A stretch of 64,000 nt of DNA from Bifidobacterium dentium JCM 1195 = DSM 20436 (GCF_001042595.1 NZ_AP012326.1:2108001-2172000); one strand, 5' to 3'. Counted from the stretch's first letter, positions 45,422 through 54,832 are shown. Numbers and translations: made by a program. The notes: generated by a model from the letters alone, not told the origin.

Positions 45422-46788
45422 CGCTGCATCCCCAGCAGATCACGCGGCGACTTGTACAGCATCGGCATGCAGGAGACGAGCACGCACACCAACACCACGC
45501 CCAAGAGCCCGAGGGAGACGGGAAGGATGGCGCCCGCATCGACCGATACCGCAAGCGTACTCAACGAGCGAGTCGCCATATTGGATTCGAGATTGCCGCC
45601 GGCCTGCCCCATGCTGCTCAGTTCGCGGGCGGCGGAGGCATTGACCGAACGAAGCGTGGACGAACCGAGCCATTGCGCCACCCCTCGCGCACACAGCCAG
45701 CCAAGCGCCAGGGACGGTATGCCGACCAAAATCATCTCGCTGACATATTGGGCGACCATGGAGGGCTTGCCCACGCCGATGGATACCAGCACGCCCATTT
45801 CCCGGCGGCGGTCATTCATCCACAGCAGCAGCACCAGGCACAGTACGAGGGCCGCGAAGATGAGCACGCCGATCAGGGTGCCGCGCATCATGGAGCGCAC
45901 GCCCTGAGCCGCACTCAGCATGCCGGCCGTGTACTGGTCGTTGCGGGTGATCTGATAGTTCTTCCAATCCACCGGCAGCTTCTTCGCGTCGTTCATGGTC
46001 TTTTCCACATCAACGCCTTTGGCGAGGGTGAAGGTGGCGTCCTGGTAGATCTCCTTATCGGGCTTGTACTGGTACAACTCACGCGTGGTATTCAGATCCG
46101 TGTATACGGTGTTGGAGGTCAGCTCGGCCCTGGTGGCCACCTTCCTGTTGCTGTCGCCCTTGAAAATGCCCGCAATCGTGGTGGTGACGCTTGCCGTGGA
46201 GCCGGATTCGTTGTCGGCATCATACGGATTGGCCCTGAGGGTGAGCGTATCGCCCACCTTGAGGTTATTGGCTTTGGCGAGATCCTCGTGAATCATCGAC
46301 ATGTGCTTGTCGGAAGCCTTCAGATGGCGTCCCTGCGCAATGCTGAGCGCATGCGAGGCGAAGGCATTGAGCTTGGCCGAATCATTCGTACCCTCAAGAT
46401 TCACGGCATTGCCGAATCGCTGCTCCTTCGTCTTGTCGTAATCGTCACCTTCAGGCAGCTTCATCGCATCGGCATCCGTCAGATCGGCGGTGACGTTCTG
46501 ACGGACGACATACGAAGCGATTCCAGGCAGTTTCGCGATGCGCTGTACGTCGGCCGGTTTCACCGTGCCGGCTCCGCGCGGCGTTCCCGAATTGTTCTGA
46601 GGATTGTTGGCCAGCACAAAACCGACGACCGCCTGCTTTTCGATTTGCTCGGCTTCATGCTTTGCCGCTTGCGATACGGCAATCGTGGCAAGCATGCTTG
46701 CGGACACTATGGTCAGGATGACCAGCAGAACCAAGGTCCGTATTCGTTTTCTGAGTACATAGCGTCCCGCTCGTGAGATGAACGTCAT
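45418..46788 (-). CDS. FtsX/MacB-type ABC permease
   Basis: This 456-residue protein has an N-terminal helix (TLVLLVILTIVSASMLATIA), a large extracellular domain (about 50-290), then helices with GTLIGVLIFAALVLCLVLLL and the FtsX motif RRREMGVLVSIGVGKPSM. Two paired MacB-like permeases with one ATPase form a typical heterodimeric exporter. The gene follows a small secreted-protein gene from which it is separated by a hairpin. Confidence 0.93.
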   Translation of the reverse strand: MTFISRAGRYVLRKRIRTLVLLVILTIVSASMLATIAVSQAAKHEAEQIEKQAVVGFVLANNPQNNSGTPRGAGTVKPADVQRIAKLPGIASYVVRQNVTADLTDADAMKLPEGDDYDKTKEQRFGNAVNLEGTNDSAKLNAFASHALSIAQGRHLKASDKHMSMIHEDLAKANNLKVGDTLTLRANPYDADNESGSTASVTTTIAGIFKGDSNRKVATRAELTSNTVYTDLNTTRELYQYKPDKEIYQDATFTLAKGVDVEKTMNDAKKLPVDWKNYQITRNDQYTAGMLSAAQGVRSMMRGTLIGVLIFAALVLCLVLLLWMNDRRREMGVLVSIGVGKPSMVAQYVSEMILVGIPSLALGWLCARGVAQWLGSSTLRSVNASAARELSSMGQAGGNLESNMATRSLSTLAVSVDAGAILPVSLGLLGVVLVCVLVSCMPMLYKSPRDLLGMQR

Positions 46789-46815
46789 GATTTCCTTTCC
46801 TATGAGAAAACAAGA

Positions 46816-46850
46816 AGAGGGCCTTCACACAAGCATTCTGAAGGCCCTCT
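46816..46850 (-). terminator. Hairpin between small secreted protein and ABC operon (attenuator)
   Basis: A perfect 12-bp stem (AGAGGGCCTTCA and its complement) with an 11-nt loop is followed by TCTTGTTTTC on the minus strand. It lies 25 bp after the small protein stop and 28 bp before the first permease. It would let the small gene be expressed more strongly than the transporter. Confidence 0.72.
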
Positions 46851-46874
46851 CACATGAATGGAGGCGGATAGGCG

Positions 46875-47138
46875 TTACTTGCCACCGCGTCGACGCATGA
46901 ACAGCGAGACACCTCCCGCAATCGCCGCCACGACCACCAACGACACCAGCACAACACCCGGTATGACCAGACTCGAACCCGTCGCCGCCATGACCTCCCG
47001 CATCGACGTCGTTCCGCCTGAATCGGCAACGGTCGCACCGGGCAGTTCAGCGGCCTGGGCCGCGGTTTGGGCGAATCCCACGAATAGGCATAGGCCAAAC
47101 GACAGGACCGCACTCATCCATTTCGTCATTCTTCGCAT
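46875..47138 (-). CDS. Small secreted or membrane protein ahead of ABC exporter
   Basis: This 87-residue protein has a signal peptide (MSAVLSFGLCLFVGFAQTAA, cut near QAAE), a short extracellular stretch and a C-terminal hydrophobic segment (LVIPGVVLVSLVVVAAIAGG) ending in RRRGGK. The C-terminus looks like a sortase tail without a clear LPxTG, because LPGATVA lies far upstream. It precedes the ABC exporter operon and could be its substrate, a partner or a surface sensor. The family is unknown. Confidence 0.75.
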   Translation of the reverse strand: MRRMTKWMSAVLSFGLCLFVGFAQTAAQAAELPGATVADSGGTTSMREVMAATGSSLVIPGVVLVSLVVVAAIAGGVSLFMRRRGGK

Positions 47139-47292
47139 TGTGCCGAGGTCTTTCCTATGAGATCTTTTTGCTCAATGGTCGGCTATCGCTCAACCGACCG
47201 ATTATCCTCATGGTAAAAGTCCACGGAATCCCGTCCCCTTCGCTATTCGGCGACGGTATCATGCCATTTCGTTATCGGCGCATGCATCATCA

Positions 47293-47571
47293 TTATTTTT
47301 CGGGTGCGTCTAGGGTATGTTTCGGCCCGTCGTTCACCTTCCGTCCGACCGAATCGATCATGGCGCGACACCGTTCGCTCAACAGCACCGACATGGCGAT
47401 GAGGAACAGGCACAACGCCAGCACGACATCTTCGACCACTCTCCACACCCCGGTCGCCAAATGCCATCTCGTAGCGTCCAGATAAATCACGAAAACGATG
47501 AGAATGTACAGACGGACACACAACTGACGAACGGGAAGCCGTTCCTCATCATGCTGACGATCAGACACCAT
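47293..47571 (-). CDS. Small predicted membrane protein, unknown
   Basis: This 92-residue frame has two hydrophobic stretches (LYILIVFVIYLDA and DVVLALCLFLIAMSVLL) and charged ends. A GAAGGAAAGCGGGGG site precedes the ATG, which supports translation. I do not recognise a family. It lies upstream of the small secreted protein gene, which starts at 47138, and may belong to that unit. Confidence is moderate because no conserved motif is seen. Confidence 0.5.
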   Translation of the reverse strand: MVSDRQHDEERLPVRQLCVRLYILIVFVIYLDATRWHLATGVWRVVEDVVLALCLFLIAMSVLLSERCRAMIDSVGRKVNDGPKHTLDAPEK

Positions 47572-48202
47572 CCCCCGCTTTCCTTCGACGCCGGCCAGCC
47601 CTTTGAAACGCCATGATACCGCCGAACGTGACCATCACCGGCAGTCGGGGGGCATCCATCATCATGGACAAGCCGTCATGCCATCCTTCATCCACCCTAT
47701 TTCAGCGGAAAACGCCAATCGGGACAACGATTATCCGAAGGTACGTCATAGGGGGACTCCAACGAAGACGCCGCACAGACGCGTAACATGATTCTTGCTT
47801 GCGAAAGCAAGTAACGGAGCATAGGGGCTATTGGCCTGTTCGGATTTTATCTTTCTCTCTGTCCGCGCAGGCCATATCCTTTCCGAAACTGCCGGGGTTC
47901 CACGCCTCTCCCCTCTTATCCTTCGTGGAACCCCGGCAGTTTCCTTTCCTCAGCATCGTCATGGCATGCAGCGACGAAGCCGGTCATCCCCGACGACGTG
48001 CCGTCCATGGCACACAGGTTGCCGAAGGCCCGTCGACAGACAACGCTTCACGCCGCGCACCTCCTGTACCCTCCCCGATGGATAGGGTACGTATAGGGGG
48101 ATTATGCGGCTTGTCAACTCCTTGCAGACGCCGGCATCGAGCCATAGCATGCCTTATTATGTGGGGTGCTGATGCGGCCTGCGCAAGAGGATAAGGATTT
48201 CA
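47572..48202. other. Intergenic region with two hairpins and no gene
   Basis: About 630 bp has no convincing coding sequence. It contains a small TTGCTT-GCG-AAGCAA-type hairpin near 47795-47812 and the large inverted repeat at 47885-47943. The remainder is probably the promoter of the secreted protein at 48203. The open frames here lack ribosome-binding sites and family motifs. Confidence 0.45.
47885..47943. repeat. 20-bp perfect inverted repeat with 19-nt loop
   Basis: The arms (left arm 47885-47904, right arm 47924-47943) are perfectly complementary; the right arm is followed by CTTTCC. It is about 260 bp upstream of the next gene and 310 bp from the previous one. It may be a bidirectional terminator or a small RNA element. 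Confidence 0.8.
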
Positions 48203-48814
48203 ATGGACTTGAGTAGGGCATGTATGGCAATATTCTCTGCTGCATTTTTTACGCCACTGGTTTTTTCTCCGATTGCCGCATGGGCATCCGCAGCCCCGAT
48301 AGACACCGTTCCTCCCACCATGTCCGGCATGAACAGATTCCTCAGGCAGGGAGGCAAGAACAAGCTGGTCTTCGATGCCGTCTCGGCCAAACGGGCCGGA
48401 TATTCGGACCGTGACCTGAAAATCGTATCCTCCCAGATCAGGCTGATGAACATGCTGCTGAGCGAGGGGCAGGCCATACTTCACCCGGACGGCTCCCTAT
48501 CGTTGCGGTATTACGCATCCGAAGGTTCTTCACGAACCCTCGCGCGGGGAATCAACAGAATGGTGATCCAATGGTATGGCGTCTTCGAATACTGGTTGGA
48601 CAGCGACAAGGCGCGTGATCTCATCTCGGAAATGAAAATGGGACGATTGCTGCCCGATATCATTCCCGGATGGCTCGGCCCGACGATCGACATCGACTCG
48701 ACATCGTTGCTTCGGGGCGCGCGAGCGGCGGTCAAACCCGATCGAGGCGTGATCGTGTATGCGAGAGCCATGCGGGCCGGTGAACTGAATTCCATCTGGT
48801 TCACCTCCCAATGA
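48203..48814 (+). CDS. Secreted protein of unknown function
   Basis: This 203-residue protein has a clear signal peptide (ACMAIFSAAFFTPLVFSPIA, cut near AWASA). The mature part has a helical middle (RLMNMLLSEGQAI, INRMVIQWYGVFEYWL) and no lipobox, sorting signal or membrane anchor. I do not recognise a family. A good AAGGAT site lies ahead of the ATG. It lies next to, and converges on, the LMW-PTP gene. Confidence 0.8.
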   Translation: MDLSRACMAIFSAAFFTPLVFSPIAAWASAAPIDTVPPTMSGMNRFLRQGGKNKLVFDAVSAKRAGYSDRDLKIVSSQIRLMNMLLSEGQAILHPDGSLSLRYYASEGSSRTLARGINRMVIQWYGVFEYWLDSDKARDLISEMKMGRLLPDIIPGWLGPTIDIDSTSLLRGARAAVKPDRGVIVYARAMRAGELNSIWFTSQ

Positions 48815-48839
48815 TGCCGGACCGGGTCTGAAGGTGTCT

Positions 48840-49427
48840 TCAGGCGACGATCTGCGAGCGAATGGGAGCCGGCTCCACGGCGTAATGCTTGCGCATGCTT
48901 TTCAGCATCGTACGAATGGCTCCGTTGGTCTGGTTCGCAGCCGTACGGAACTTGTCGAAAGTACGACCGTGCGGATCGTCGATATCGTGCGGAGCCGGCA
49001 ACATCGGTCGAATCATCGAAGAGGACCTGATCACCGACTGCAGACGCTCCTGAATGGTCAGACCTTTGATCATGCCGTTACGGGCGCAGTATTCGCACAT
49101 GTTCGCGAAATCGCTTAACAGGAACGTATACCGTACGGCGGCCGGCGCCAAGGCCACAATGTCCTTGCGCTGGCTCTTTTCAAAACACAGGATCAGGTCG
49201 GCCTCGTCCGCCATCTGACGTGTGAGGCGACGGGAGCGGAATCCGCTGGACTCGATGCCCACGCTATCCATCAGACGCGCGCTGGATGGATCGATCTGAT
49301 GCATCGGCAGACCGCGGGTGCCGGCACTGGAGACACGTACCGTGGTACCGGTCAGATATTTCGTCAGCAACAGCTCACCCATAGGCGAACGGCAGATGTT
49401 GCCCGTACAGACGAACATGATATGCAT
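48840..49427 (-). CDS. Low-molecular-weight protein tyrosine phosphatase
   Basis: This 195-residue LMW-PTP has the signature VCTGNICRS at residues 6-14, giving the catalytic C7-x5-R13 loop. The acid Asp lies in DIDDPHGRTFD near residue 150. Enzymes of this type (Wzb, Etp) dephosphorylate BY-kinases and so tune capsule production. It is longer than the usual 150 residues, with an insertion near 110-140. The two Wzz/BY-kinases at 6.3 and 12.1 kb are plausible targets, although it lies about 36 kb away from them. Confidence 0.93.
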   Translation of the reverse strand: MHIMFVCTGNICRSPMGELLLTKYLTGTTVRVSSAGTRGLPMHQIDPSSARLMDSVGIESSGFRSRRLTRQMADEADLILCFEKSQRKDIVALAPAAVRYTFLLSDFANMCEYCARNGMIKGLTIQERLQSVIRSSSMIRPMLPAPHDIDDPHGRTFDKFRTAANQTNGAIRTMLKSMRKHYAVEPAPIRSQIVA

Positions 49428-49710
49428 ACGCTGACCTCTTGCAGTGCGTGTTTCGGTTCCTTATGCCGGCTCCAGGGCCGCCATACCCTATAAATGGATA
49501 TTTTAGCGCAGTCCCTGCCTTCGCCGAACCGCCATCGTGAGGGCTCGGGACGGAAGGCTTCCACCATCACCGTCAAATCACTATATGGACATATCTTGCA
49601 GTGCGAAACGGTTCGGCAATGTGGTTTCGATACACTGCCACGCACTACGTAACAAGCCGTGACCGCCTACGACAGACGGGGCGTACGGCAGGGGTTCCAC
49701 GAAAGGACAC

Positions 49711-50040
49711 ATGATGAGCGAAGAAGACAAGCTCAACAAAAAAGTGGCCGAAGCCGTTGAAGTGGCAGCGAACGAGGCCGCAAAGCGCGAAATCGACGAA
49801 CTGACCGAATTCGAGCACGCGGTCGACGAGATGCTGGCCTCCGGCTATCTGGATGATACGCTGCGCGTAATCGACACGGAAGGCGTGGCACAGGTGCTTC
49901 CGGTACTGGATTCCGAACCGATCTCGCATCTGGTCGAAGGCGTGGAGGCCGTCGGCGGGCGTGCGAACGTGTTCGTTCATACCAGCCAGGGCGTTGTGGC
50001 GCTGAGCGTGTTGGAGTACAAGCCGAACGACGAGGAGTGA
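49711..50040 (+). CDS. Small acidic conserved protein, unknown
   Basis: This 109-residue acidic protein has a helical N-terminus (NKKVAEAVEVAANEAAKREI) and a globular end with VFVHTSQGVVALSVLEYKP. A GAAAGGACAC site lies ahead of two consecutive ATGs at 49711 and 49714. There is no signal peptide or membrane segment. No family is recognised. It is a single-gene unit converging on the MFS gene. Confidence 0.75.
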   Translation: MMSEEDKLNKKVAEAVEVAANEAAKREIDELTEFEHAVDEMLASGYLDDTLRVIDTEGVAQVLPVLDSEPISHLVEGVEAVGGRANVFVHTSQGVVALSVLEYKPNDEE

Positions 50041-50121
50041 CGGCCGTACGAGAGTCGGGCTTGCCGGCTCCCGTACGGCTTTGGCCACGGTTACGGCCAC
50101 GACCAAAGAGGCCCTCAGACT

Positions 50122-51681
50122 TTAATGTGAGATGCGGGCCAAGGCGCGCTGAACGGCTTCGCGTGTGGTGCCGGCGCCGCGTCCACGCACGCCGAAGAAC
50201 ACCATCAGCACCATGATGAAGCAAATGCCGGCACTGATGCGCAGAGCCCACTGAATGCCGAACACATTGGCGACAGCATACGTGCCTTTCGCACCTCCGA
50301 TGGCGGCCCAACGCAACGACGTAAACGTTTCCATCAGAATCACCAGTACCGGAGCACCGACCGCACCGGCAATCTGACGCACGGTATTCGTCACGGCCGA
50401 ACCGGCACTCACCTCCTGCGGCCGCAGACAATTAAGCGACCACGTAGTAATCGGCATGAGCACGAATCCCATGCCGATCTGACGCACGAACTGCCAGATC
50501 GACACCCACCAAATCCAAGACGTCATGGAAATCAAACTCATCATGACCGTACCGAAACACAATGTGATCGTGCCGATCAGAGCAACCGGCCGGGCACCGA
50601 ATCTATCGAGCGCCTTGCCTCCGAAAAACTGCGAAATGCACTGCCCGAGAGCGCCGGGCAACATCACCAGACCGCTGATCGTGGCGGAATAGCCGCGGCA
50701 ATTTTGAATATAGAGCGGCATAATCACCATAATCGAACTGAATGCGAAGAACGACAGGGCCGCAGTAACCGTACCGACCATGAAACTGCGGTTCCTGAGC
50801 ACACCCAGATTGAGCAGCGGCGGCTGAACCGTCCGACGACCATCTTCAGGCCGGGCGGCAGCATACCGGCGAGCGCCATGAATCTGGCGGGCGACGAACC
50901 AGATGATGCCGATGATGCCGATCAGCATCGGCAGCCAGACCATGGGATGCGTATATGCGTACGATTCGATGTTCGTGAAGCCGAACATCAGCCCGCCGAA
51001 ACCGAAGATCGACAGTCCGACGGAGAAGAAATCGGCCTTGGCGGAAGGGTCGTGCACGCCGAAGTTACGTAGTCCGAAGAATGCCAGAAACAGTGAAATC
51101 ACGCCGATGATCGTCAGAGTGAAGAAGATCGAGCGCCAACCGTTCAAATCGGTCTGCACACCGCCCAAGGTAGGGCCGATGGCCGGGGCGACGCTCATGG
51201 CCATGCCCACGGTGCCCATGGCCATGCCGCGGTGGGACAACGGGTAGATCGAAAAGACGGTAATCTGCAGCACCGGCCACATCACACCGGTGCCGACCGC
51301 CTCCAACAGGCGGCCGATCAGCACCAATGCAAAGGTGGAGCCCAGCCAGGCGAACACGGATCCGGCAGTGAAGACGATCATCGAAGCGAGCACGATCTGA
51401 CGGGTCGAAAAACGGCGGGTCAAATATGCCGTAAGCGGAACCATCACGCCCATGACGAGCTGGAAAATCGACGTCAGCCACTGTCCGGTCGTGACGGAAA
51501 TGCCGAAATCGGTCACAATGGTCGGCAGAGCGGCGCTCAATTGCAGCTGCGTGAAGTTGCCGACGAAAGTGATGAACGTCAGAATCGCGATGGAAACGAA
51601 TGCCGCATGCGTCAGATGGCCGTTGGCATAAGCCTCTTCACGTGCGAGCGCCTGCGATGTTCCCTTCATACCATTGTTCAT
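50122..51681 (-). CDS. MFS drug:H+ antiporter (DHA2/EmrB-QacA type)
   Basis: This 519-residue protein has about 14 membrane helices. Typical DHA2 features include AALPTIVTDFGISVTTGQWL, LTAYLTRRFSTRQIVL (motif A-like) and GRLLEAVGTGVMWPVLQI, and IGPTLGGVQTDLNGWRSIFF (motif C-like). It should export toxic compounds or drugs using the proton gradient. GAGGTGAT precedes the ATG. It lies 79 bp after mntH and may be cotranscribed with it. Confidence 0.94.
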   Translation of the reverse strand: MNNGMKGTSQALAREEAYANGHLTHAAFVSIAILTFITFVGNFTQLQLSAALPTIVTDFGISVTTGQWLTSIFQLVMGVMVPLTAYLTRRFSTRQIVLASMIVFTAGSVFAWLGSTFALVLIGRLLEAVGTGVMWPVLQITVFSIYPLSHRGMAMGTVGMAMSVAPAIGPTLGGVQTDLNGWRSIFFTLTIIGVISLFLAFFGLRNFGVHDPSAKADFFSVGLSIFGFGGLMFGFTNIESYAYTHPMVWLPMLIGIIGIIWFVARQIHGARRYAAARPEDGRRTVQPPLLNLGVLRNRSFMVGTVTAALSFFAFSSIMVIMPLYIQNCRGYSATISGLVMLPGALGQCISQFFGGKALDRFGARPVALIGTITLCFGTVMMSLISMTSWIWWVSIWQFVRQIGMGFVLMPITTWSLNCLRPQEVSAGSAVTNTVRQIAGAVGAPVLVILMETFTSLRWAAIGGAKGTYAVANVFGIQWALRISAGICFIMVLMVFFGVRGRGAGTTREAVQRALARISH

Positions 51682-51760
51682 GCATCACCTCTGCCACGTC
51701 ATAAATGACTCCAGAATTCTATGCCTACGGTCGGGCATTGCGCCCCCGGCCAAAGCTGGT

Positions 51761-52987
51761 TCAGACCTTGCCAAGGAGCGTGAGGAAGATAAGGAGAACG
51801 TTGAGTGCGACGATCAGCGCAGCGACGGCGATGTTGAGCGCATGCTTGAACGGACCGTCCGCATATTCGCCCATAAGATCCCTGTCGTGCGTGTAGCGCA
51901 TGAGCGGAATGATTGCGAACGGGATGCCGATCGACAGCACCACCTGCCCGACGATCAGCGCTTCGGTCGGATTGCCGGCAAACCACAGCACAATCAGCGC
52001 CGGCACCAGCGTAACGATTCGGCAGGCCCACATCGGTGCCTTGATCCGCAGCAATCCGTGCATGATCTCGGAACCCGCGTACGTGCCGACGGACGTGGAA
52101 CTCAGACTGGAGGCCAGCAATCCTATGGAGAAAATCGTGCCGACGACCGGCCCCAACACACTCGCAATCGCATGCTGCGCACCTTCGATCGTGTCCGTGC
52201 CGGTCATGCCGTACAACGAATTCGCAGCCAGAACCAACAACGACAGATTCACGGAACCGGCCAACAGCAGCGCCCAAAACACATCGATCTTACTGCCGTG
52301 CAACAGTTGACGGACGGTCGGCTTGCGCTGACCGGGCGCATAATGGTCGTTCACCAGCGTGGAATGCAAGTAGATGGCATGCGGCATGACGGTGGCACCC
52401 AGCATGGAAGTGGCCATCAACACCGTTGCGGAACCTTTGAAACGTGGAATCAGACCGGCCGCCACCGCCTTCGGATCCGGCGGCGCTATGAACAGTCCCG
52501 CGATGAAGCCGAACGTAATCACCAGCAGCAATGCGATGATGAGTTTCTCGAACATGCGATGCGTGGCACCTTTCTGGAAAATCAGCAGAATCGTGGAAAC
52601 CACGCCGATAATGCACCCGCCGAGAAACAGCGGCAGGCCGAACAGCAGATTGAGGGCGATGGCACCGCCGATCACCTCGGCCAAATCGGTGGCGATGGCG
52701 ATGACCTCGGCCTGCATGAAGAACATGAACCGACCGCCGTCGCCCATGCGCTCGCCAAGGATTTCCGGCAGGCTTTTGCCGGTGACGATGCCCAGCTTGG
52801 CGGATTGGTATTGGATCAGTACGCTCATGCAGTTGGCGATTACGAGCACCCAGACCAGCAGATAGCCATATCGTGCGCCGGAAGTGATGTTGGCGGCCAC
52901 ATTACCCGGATCCACATAGGCTACGGCCGCCACGAAAGCCGGCCCGAGAATGCCCGCCAATGCGTGTCCGTGACGTTCCTTGCCCAT
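51761..52987 (-). CDS. mntH: NRAMP-family Mn2+/Fe2+ transporter
   Basis: This 408-residue protein with about 11 helices has the NRAMP metal-binding motif DPGN in AYVDPGNVAANITSG (helix 1), the helix 6 motif MPHAIYLHSTLVND with conserved M-P-H, and the TSVGTYAGSEIMHGLL segment. It imports manganese or ferrous iron with protons. The upstream space is only about 78 bp and shows no recognisable riboswitch or MntR box. Confidence 0.95.
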   Translation of the reverse strand: MGKERHGHALAGILGPAFVAAVAYVDPGNVAANITSGARYGYLLVWVLVIANCMSVLIQYQSAKLGIVTGKSLPEILGERMGDGGRFMFFMQAEVIAIATDLAEVIGGAIALNLLFGLPLFLGGCIIGVVSTILLIFQKGATHRMFEKLIIALLLVITFGFIAGLFIAPPDPKAVAAGLIPRFKGSATVLMATSMLGATVMPHAIYLHSTLVNDHYAPGQRKPTVRQLLHGSKIDVFWALLLAGSVNLSLLVLAANSLYGMTGTDTIEGAQHAIASVLGPVVGTIFSIGLLASSLSSTSVGTYAGSEIMHGLLRIKAPMWACRIVTLVPALIVLWFAGNPTEALIVGQVVLSIGIPFAIIPLMRYTHDRDLMGEYADGPFKHALNIAVAALIVALNVLLIFLTLLGKV

Positions 52988-53065
52988 GGCCTTTCCGTGC
53001 CCTTCCCTGTGACTGGCGATTAACGAGCAACGTTATAGCGCGATTATGTTACCTCGGCCTGTATT

Positions 53066-53815
53066 TCAGCTTTCCGGAATGGATTGTGCGGGGCAACCGT
53101 GGAGCACCGACAACATGGCCCGCTTCTCCTTGGTAGTCACGGTCAGACCGTACTTGTCTTTCACGCCGATCTGACGCGCGACGTAATCGCAACGGTAGTC
53201 GCCGTTCGTGGGCAGCCAATAGGCGGCCGACGCGGAACCCTTCTCCTGATTGGCCGGACCATCGACCGCCAGCAGATTGTACATGTCGTTGCCGTATTCG
53301 TAACGTTTGGCCCTGCTCCATTCGCGCGCGCCGGATTGCCACGCATTCTCAAGCGCCACCACATGGTCGATCTGCACGGCGCTGGACGTATCGCGCCCAC
53401 GCCGGAAATGAATGGTCTTACCCGTGTACGGGTCGTTGAGCGTACCGGATTGCACTTTGCAGCCGCCGGCACTCTGGTACCGCACGTCCGTCAGATCACG
53501 GGCCAGCACATCCTCACGTACGTCGCAACCATTGCCATCCGCGTCCGTCTGACGATAGCCGAACGCGGTACGATCATAACCGGCCTTGCTGGGGTTATCG
53601 TCGACCGTAAGCCGTTCCAGCGTTTCCGCAGCGGTGCCGGTCGCCGTATATTCACCGGTGATCTCACCGACGGTCGGACTGGTTTTCGGCAGAATCAGGC
53701 CAATGGTGATGCCGACCACCGCGGCGATCACCAGTAGGCACAGTATGCGTTCGACCGGTCCTTCCGCGTTGAAACGCTTCTTGCGAAAGTGCGTGGCATT
53801 ACGTCGTCGTGGCAT
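53066..53815 (-). CDS. Secreted/anchored HNH nuclease (GmrSD C-terminal-like, DUF1524)
   Basis: This 249-residue protein has an N-terminal membrane helix (ILCLLVIAAVVGITIGLIL). Its catalytic domain contains QIDHVVALENAWQSGA, then YGNDMYNLLAVDGPANQEKG and YWLPTNGDYRCDYVARQIGV, matching the HNH core of DUF1524/GmrSD C-terminal nucleases. The export signal implies it acts outside the cell, for example in nucleic acid scavenging or defence. A nutritional role is likelier than restriction, because no GmrS/GmrD N-terminal domain is present. Confidence 0.9.
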   Translation of the reverse strand: MPRRRNATHFRKKRFNAEGPVERILCLLVIAAVVGITIGLILPKTSPTVGEITGEYTATGTAAETLERLTVDDNPSKAGYDRTAFGYRQTDADGNGCDVREDVLARDLTDVRYQSAGGCKVQSGTLNDPYTGKTIHFRRGRDTSSAVQIDHVVALENAWQSGAREWSRAKRYEYGNDMYNLLAVDGPANQEKGSASAAYWLPTNGDYRCDYVARQIGVKDKYGLTVTTKEKRAMLSVLHGCPAQSIPES

Positions 53816-53900
53816 GGGAATCCTTAATCATAGGCGCATGGGTCATGGGCCATAGGCAGAATCTCATCGGTAAGCAAGCCGTTTTATGGGCGGCCGACCG

Positions 53901-53934
53901 TCGAATCTTCGGTACAATCGAATCTTCGGTACAT
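53901..53934. repeat. Short direct repeat (17-bp unit, two copies)
   Basis: TCGAATCTTCGGTACA occurs at 53901-53916 and again at 53918-53933, with one spacer base. It lies in the gap between the nuclease gene start and the aldo/keto reductase stop. It is probably incidental. Confidence 0.6.
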
Positions 53935-53960
53935 TGCATCGAACTGCAGACGATTGCGAA

Positions 53961-54824
53961 TCAGGCGTAAGTGAACGTCAGCGGATCGTGACCGGCACGG
54001 GTCGGACCATCAAGCGCATCGATGACCGCATGCTCCTCCTGGGTCAGCGCAAAACCGAACAGGTCAAGGTTCTCCCGCTGACGTTGCGCATGCACCGACT
54101 TGGGGATGATAATGGTGCCATTTTCGATGTGCCAGCGCAGAATCACCTGTGCAGGACTTACATGATGAGCTTCCGCGATACGTTCGATCGCACCGTTTCC
54201 GGCGTTCAGATCGGCACCGCGCGCCATTGGCGAATACGCTTCGACCGCAATGCCATGCTCCTTGCAGTATGCGACGACCTCCCGCTGCTGCCAAGTGGGA
54301 TGCAGTTCGATCTGGTTGACTGCCGGGTATTCGCCGGTCTCATCATGAAGTCGGTCAAGATGCTCCGGAAGGAAGTTGCACACGCCAAGCGTCTTCACGC
54401 GGCCTTCCGCGCGGAACTCGACGAAGGCCTTCCACGTTTCGCCGCTGCGCCAGTCGAACGGAGTCGGCCAATGCAGCATATACATGTCGACATACTCGAG
54501 TTGCAACAGACCGAGCTGACGGTCGAAGGCCTTGCGTGCGGAATCATAGCCCTGCTCGGAATCACGCAGTTTGGTGGTGACCCAGATTGTTTCGCGCTTG
54601 CTGCCGGTATCGTAGCCGGTGTTCGCGAGCGCACGGCCCACGCCAGCCTCGTTGTTGTATCCGGCGGCGCCGTCGATATGGCGGTATCCGGCCGCAATGG
54701 CGCTTTCGACGACCGGCGTCACGCCTTCATCATCGATGCGTAGCACGCCGAGGCCGACCTGTGGAATCTTATTGCCATCGCTCAGCGTGATCGTCGGAAC
54801 GTGCCGTTCCTGTGGTTCCGTCAT
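53961..54824 (-). CDS. Aldo/keto reductase
   Basis: This 287-residue TIM-barrel oxidoreductase has IPQVGLGVLRIDDEG at the start and the catalytic tetrad pattern: GYRHIDGAAGYNNEAGVG (Asp and Tyr), VTTKLRDSE (Lys) and MLHWPTPFDW (His). It probably reduces aldehydes or ketoses with NADPH. The start is ATG at 54824 (MTEPQERHVP). It lies beside one copy of the inverted low-complexity repeat, which occupies its 5' flank. Confidence 0.95.
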   Translation of the reverse strand: MTEPQERHVPTITLSDGNKIPQVGLGVLRIDDEGVTPVVESAIAAGYRHIDGAAGYNNEAGVGRALANTGYDTGSKRETIWVTTKLRDSEQGYDSARKAFDRQLGLLQLEYVDMYMLHWPTPFDWRSGETWKAFVEFRAEGRVKTLGVCNFLPEHLDRLHDETGEYPAVNQIELHPTWQQREVVAYCKEHGIAVEAYSPMARGADLNAGNGAIERIAEAHHVSPAQVILRWHIENGTIIIPKSVHAQRQRENLDLFGFALTQEEHAVIDALDGPTRAGHDPLTFTYA

Positions 54825-54832
54825 TGTGGTTC

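Noticed and set aside
49645..50106. 153-codon minus-strand frame opposite the small acidic protein
   Set aside because: The plus-strand gene has a good ribosome-binding site and amino acid composition, and the minus frame does not.
52988..53065. Manganese riboswitch ahead of mntH
   Set aside because: The space is only about 78 bp and shows none of the conserved yybP-ykoY sequence.
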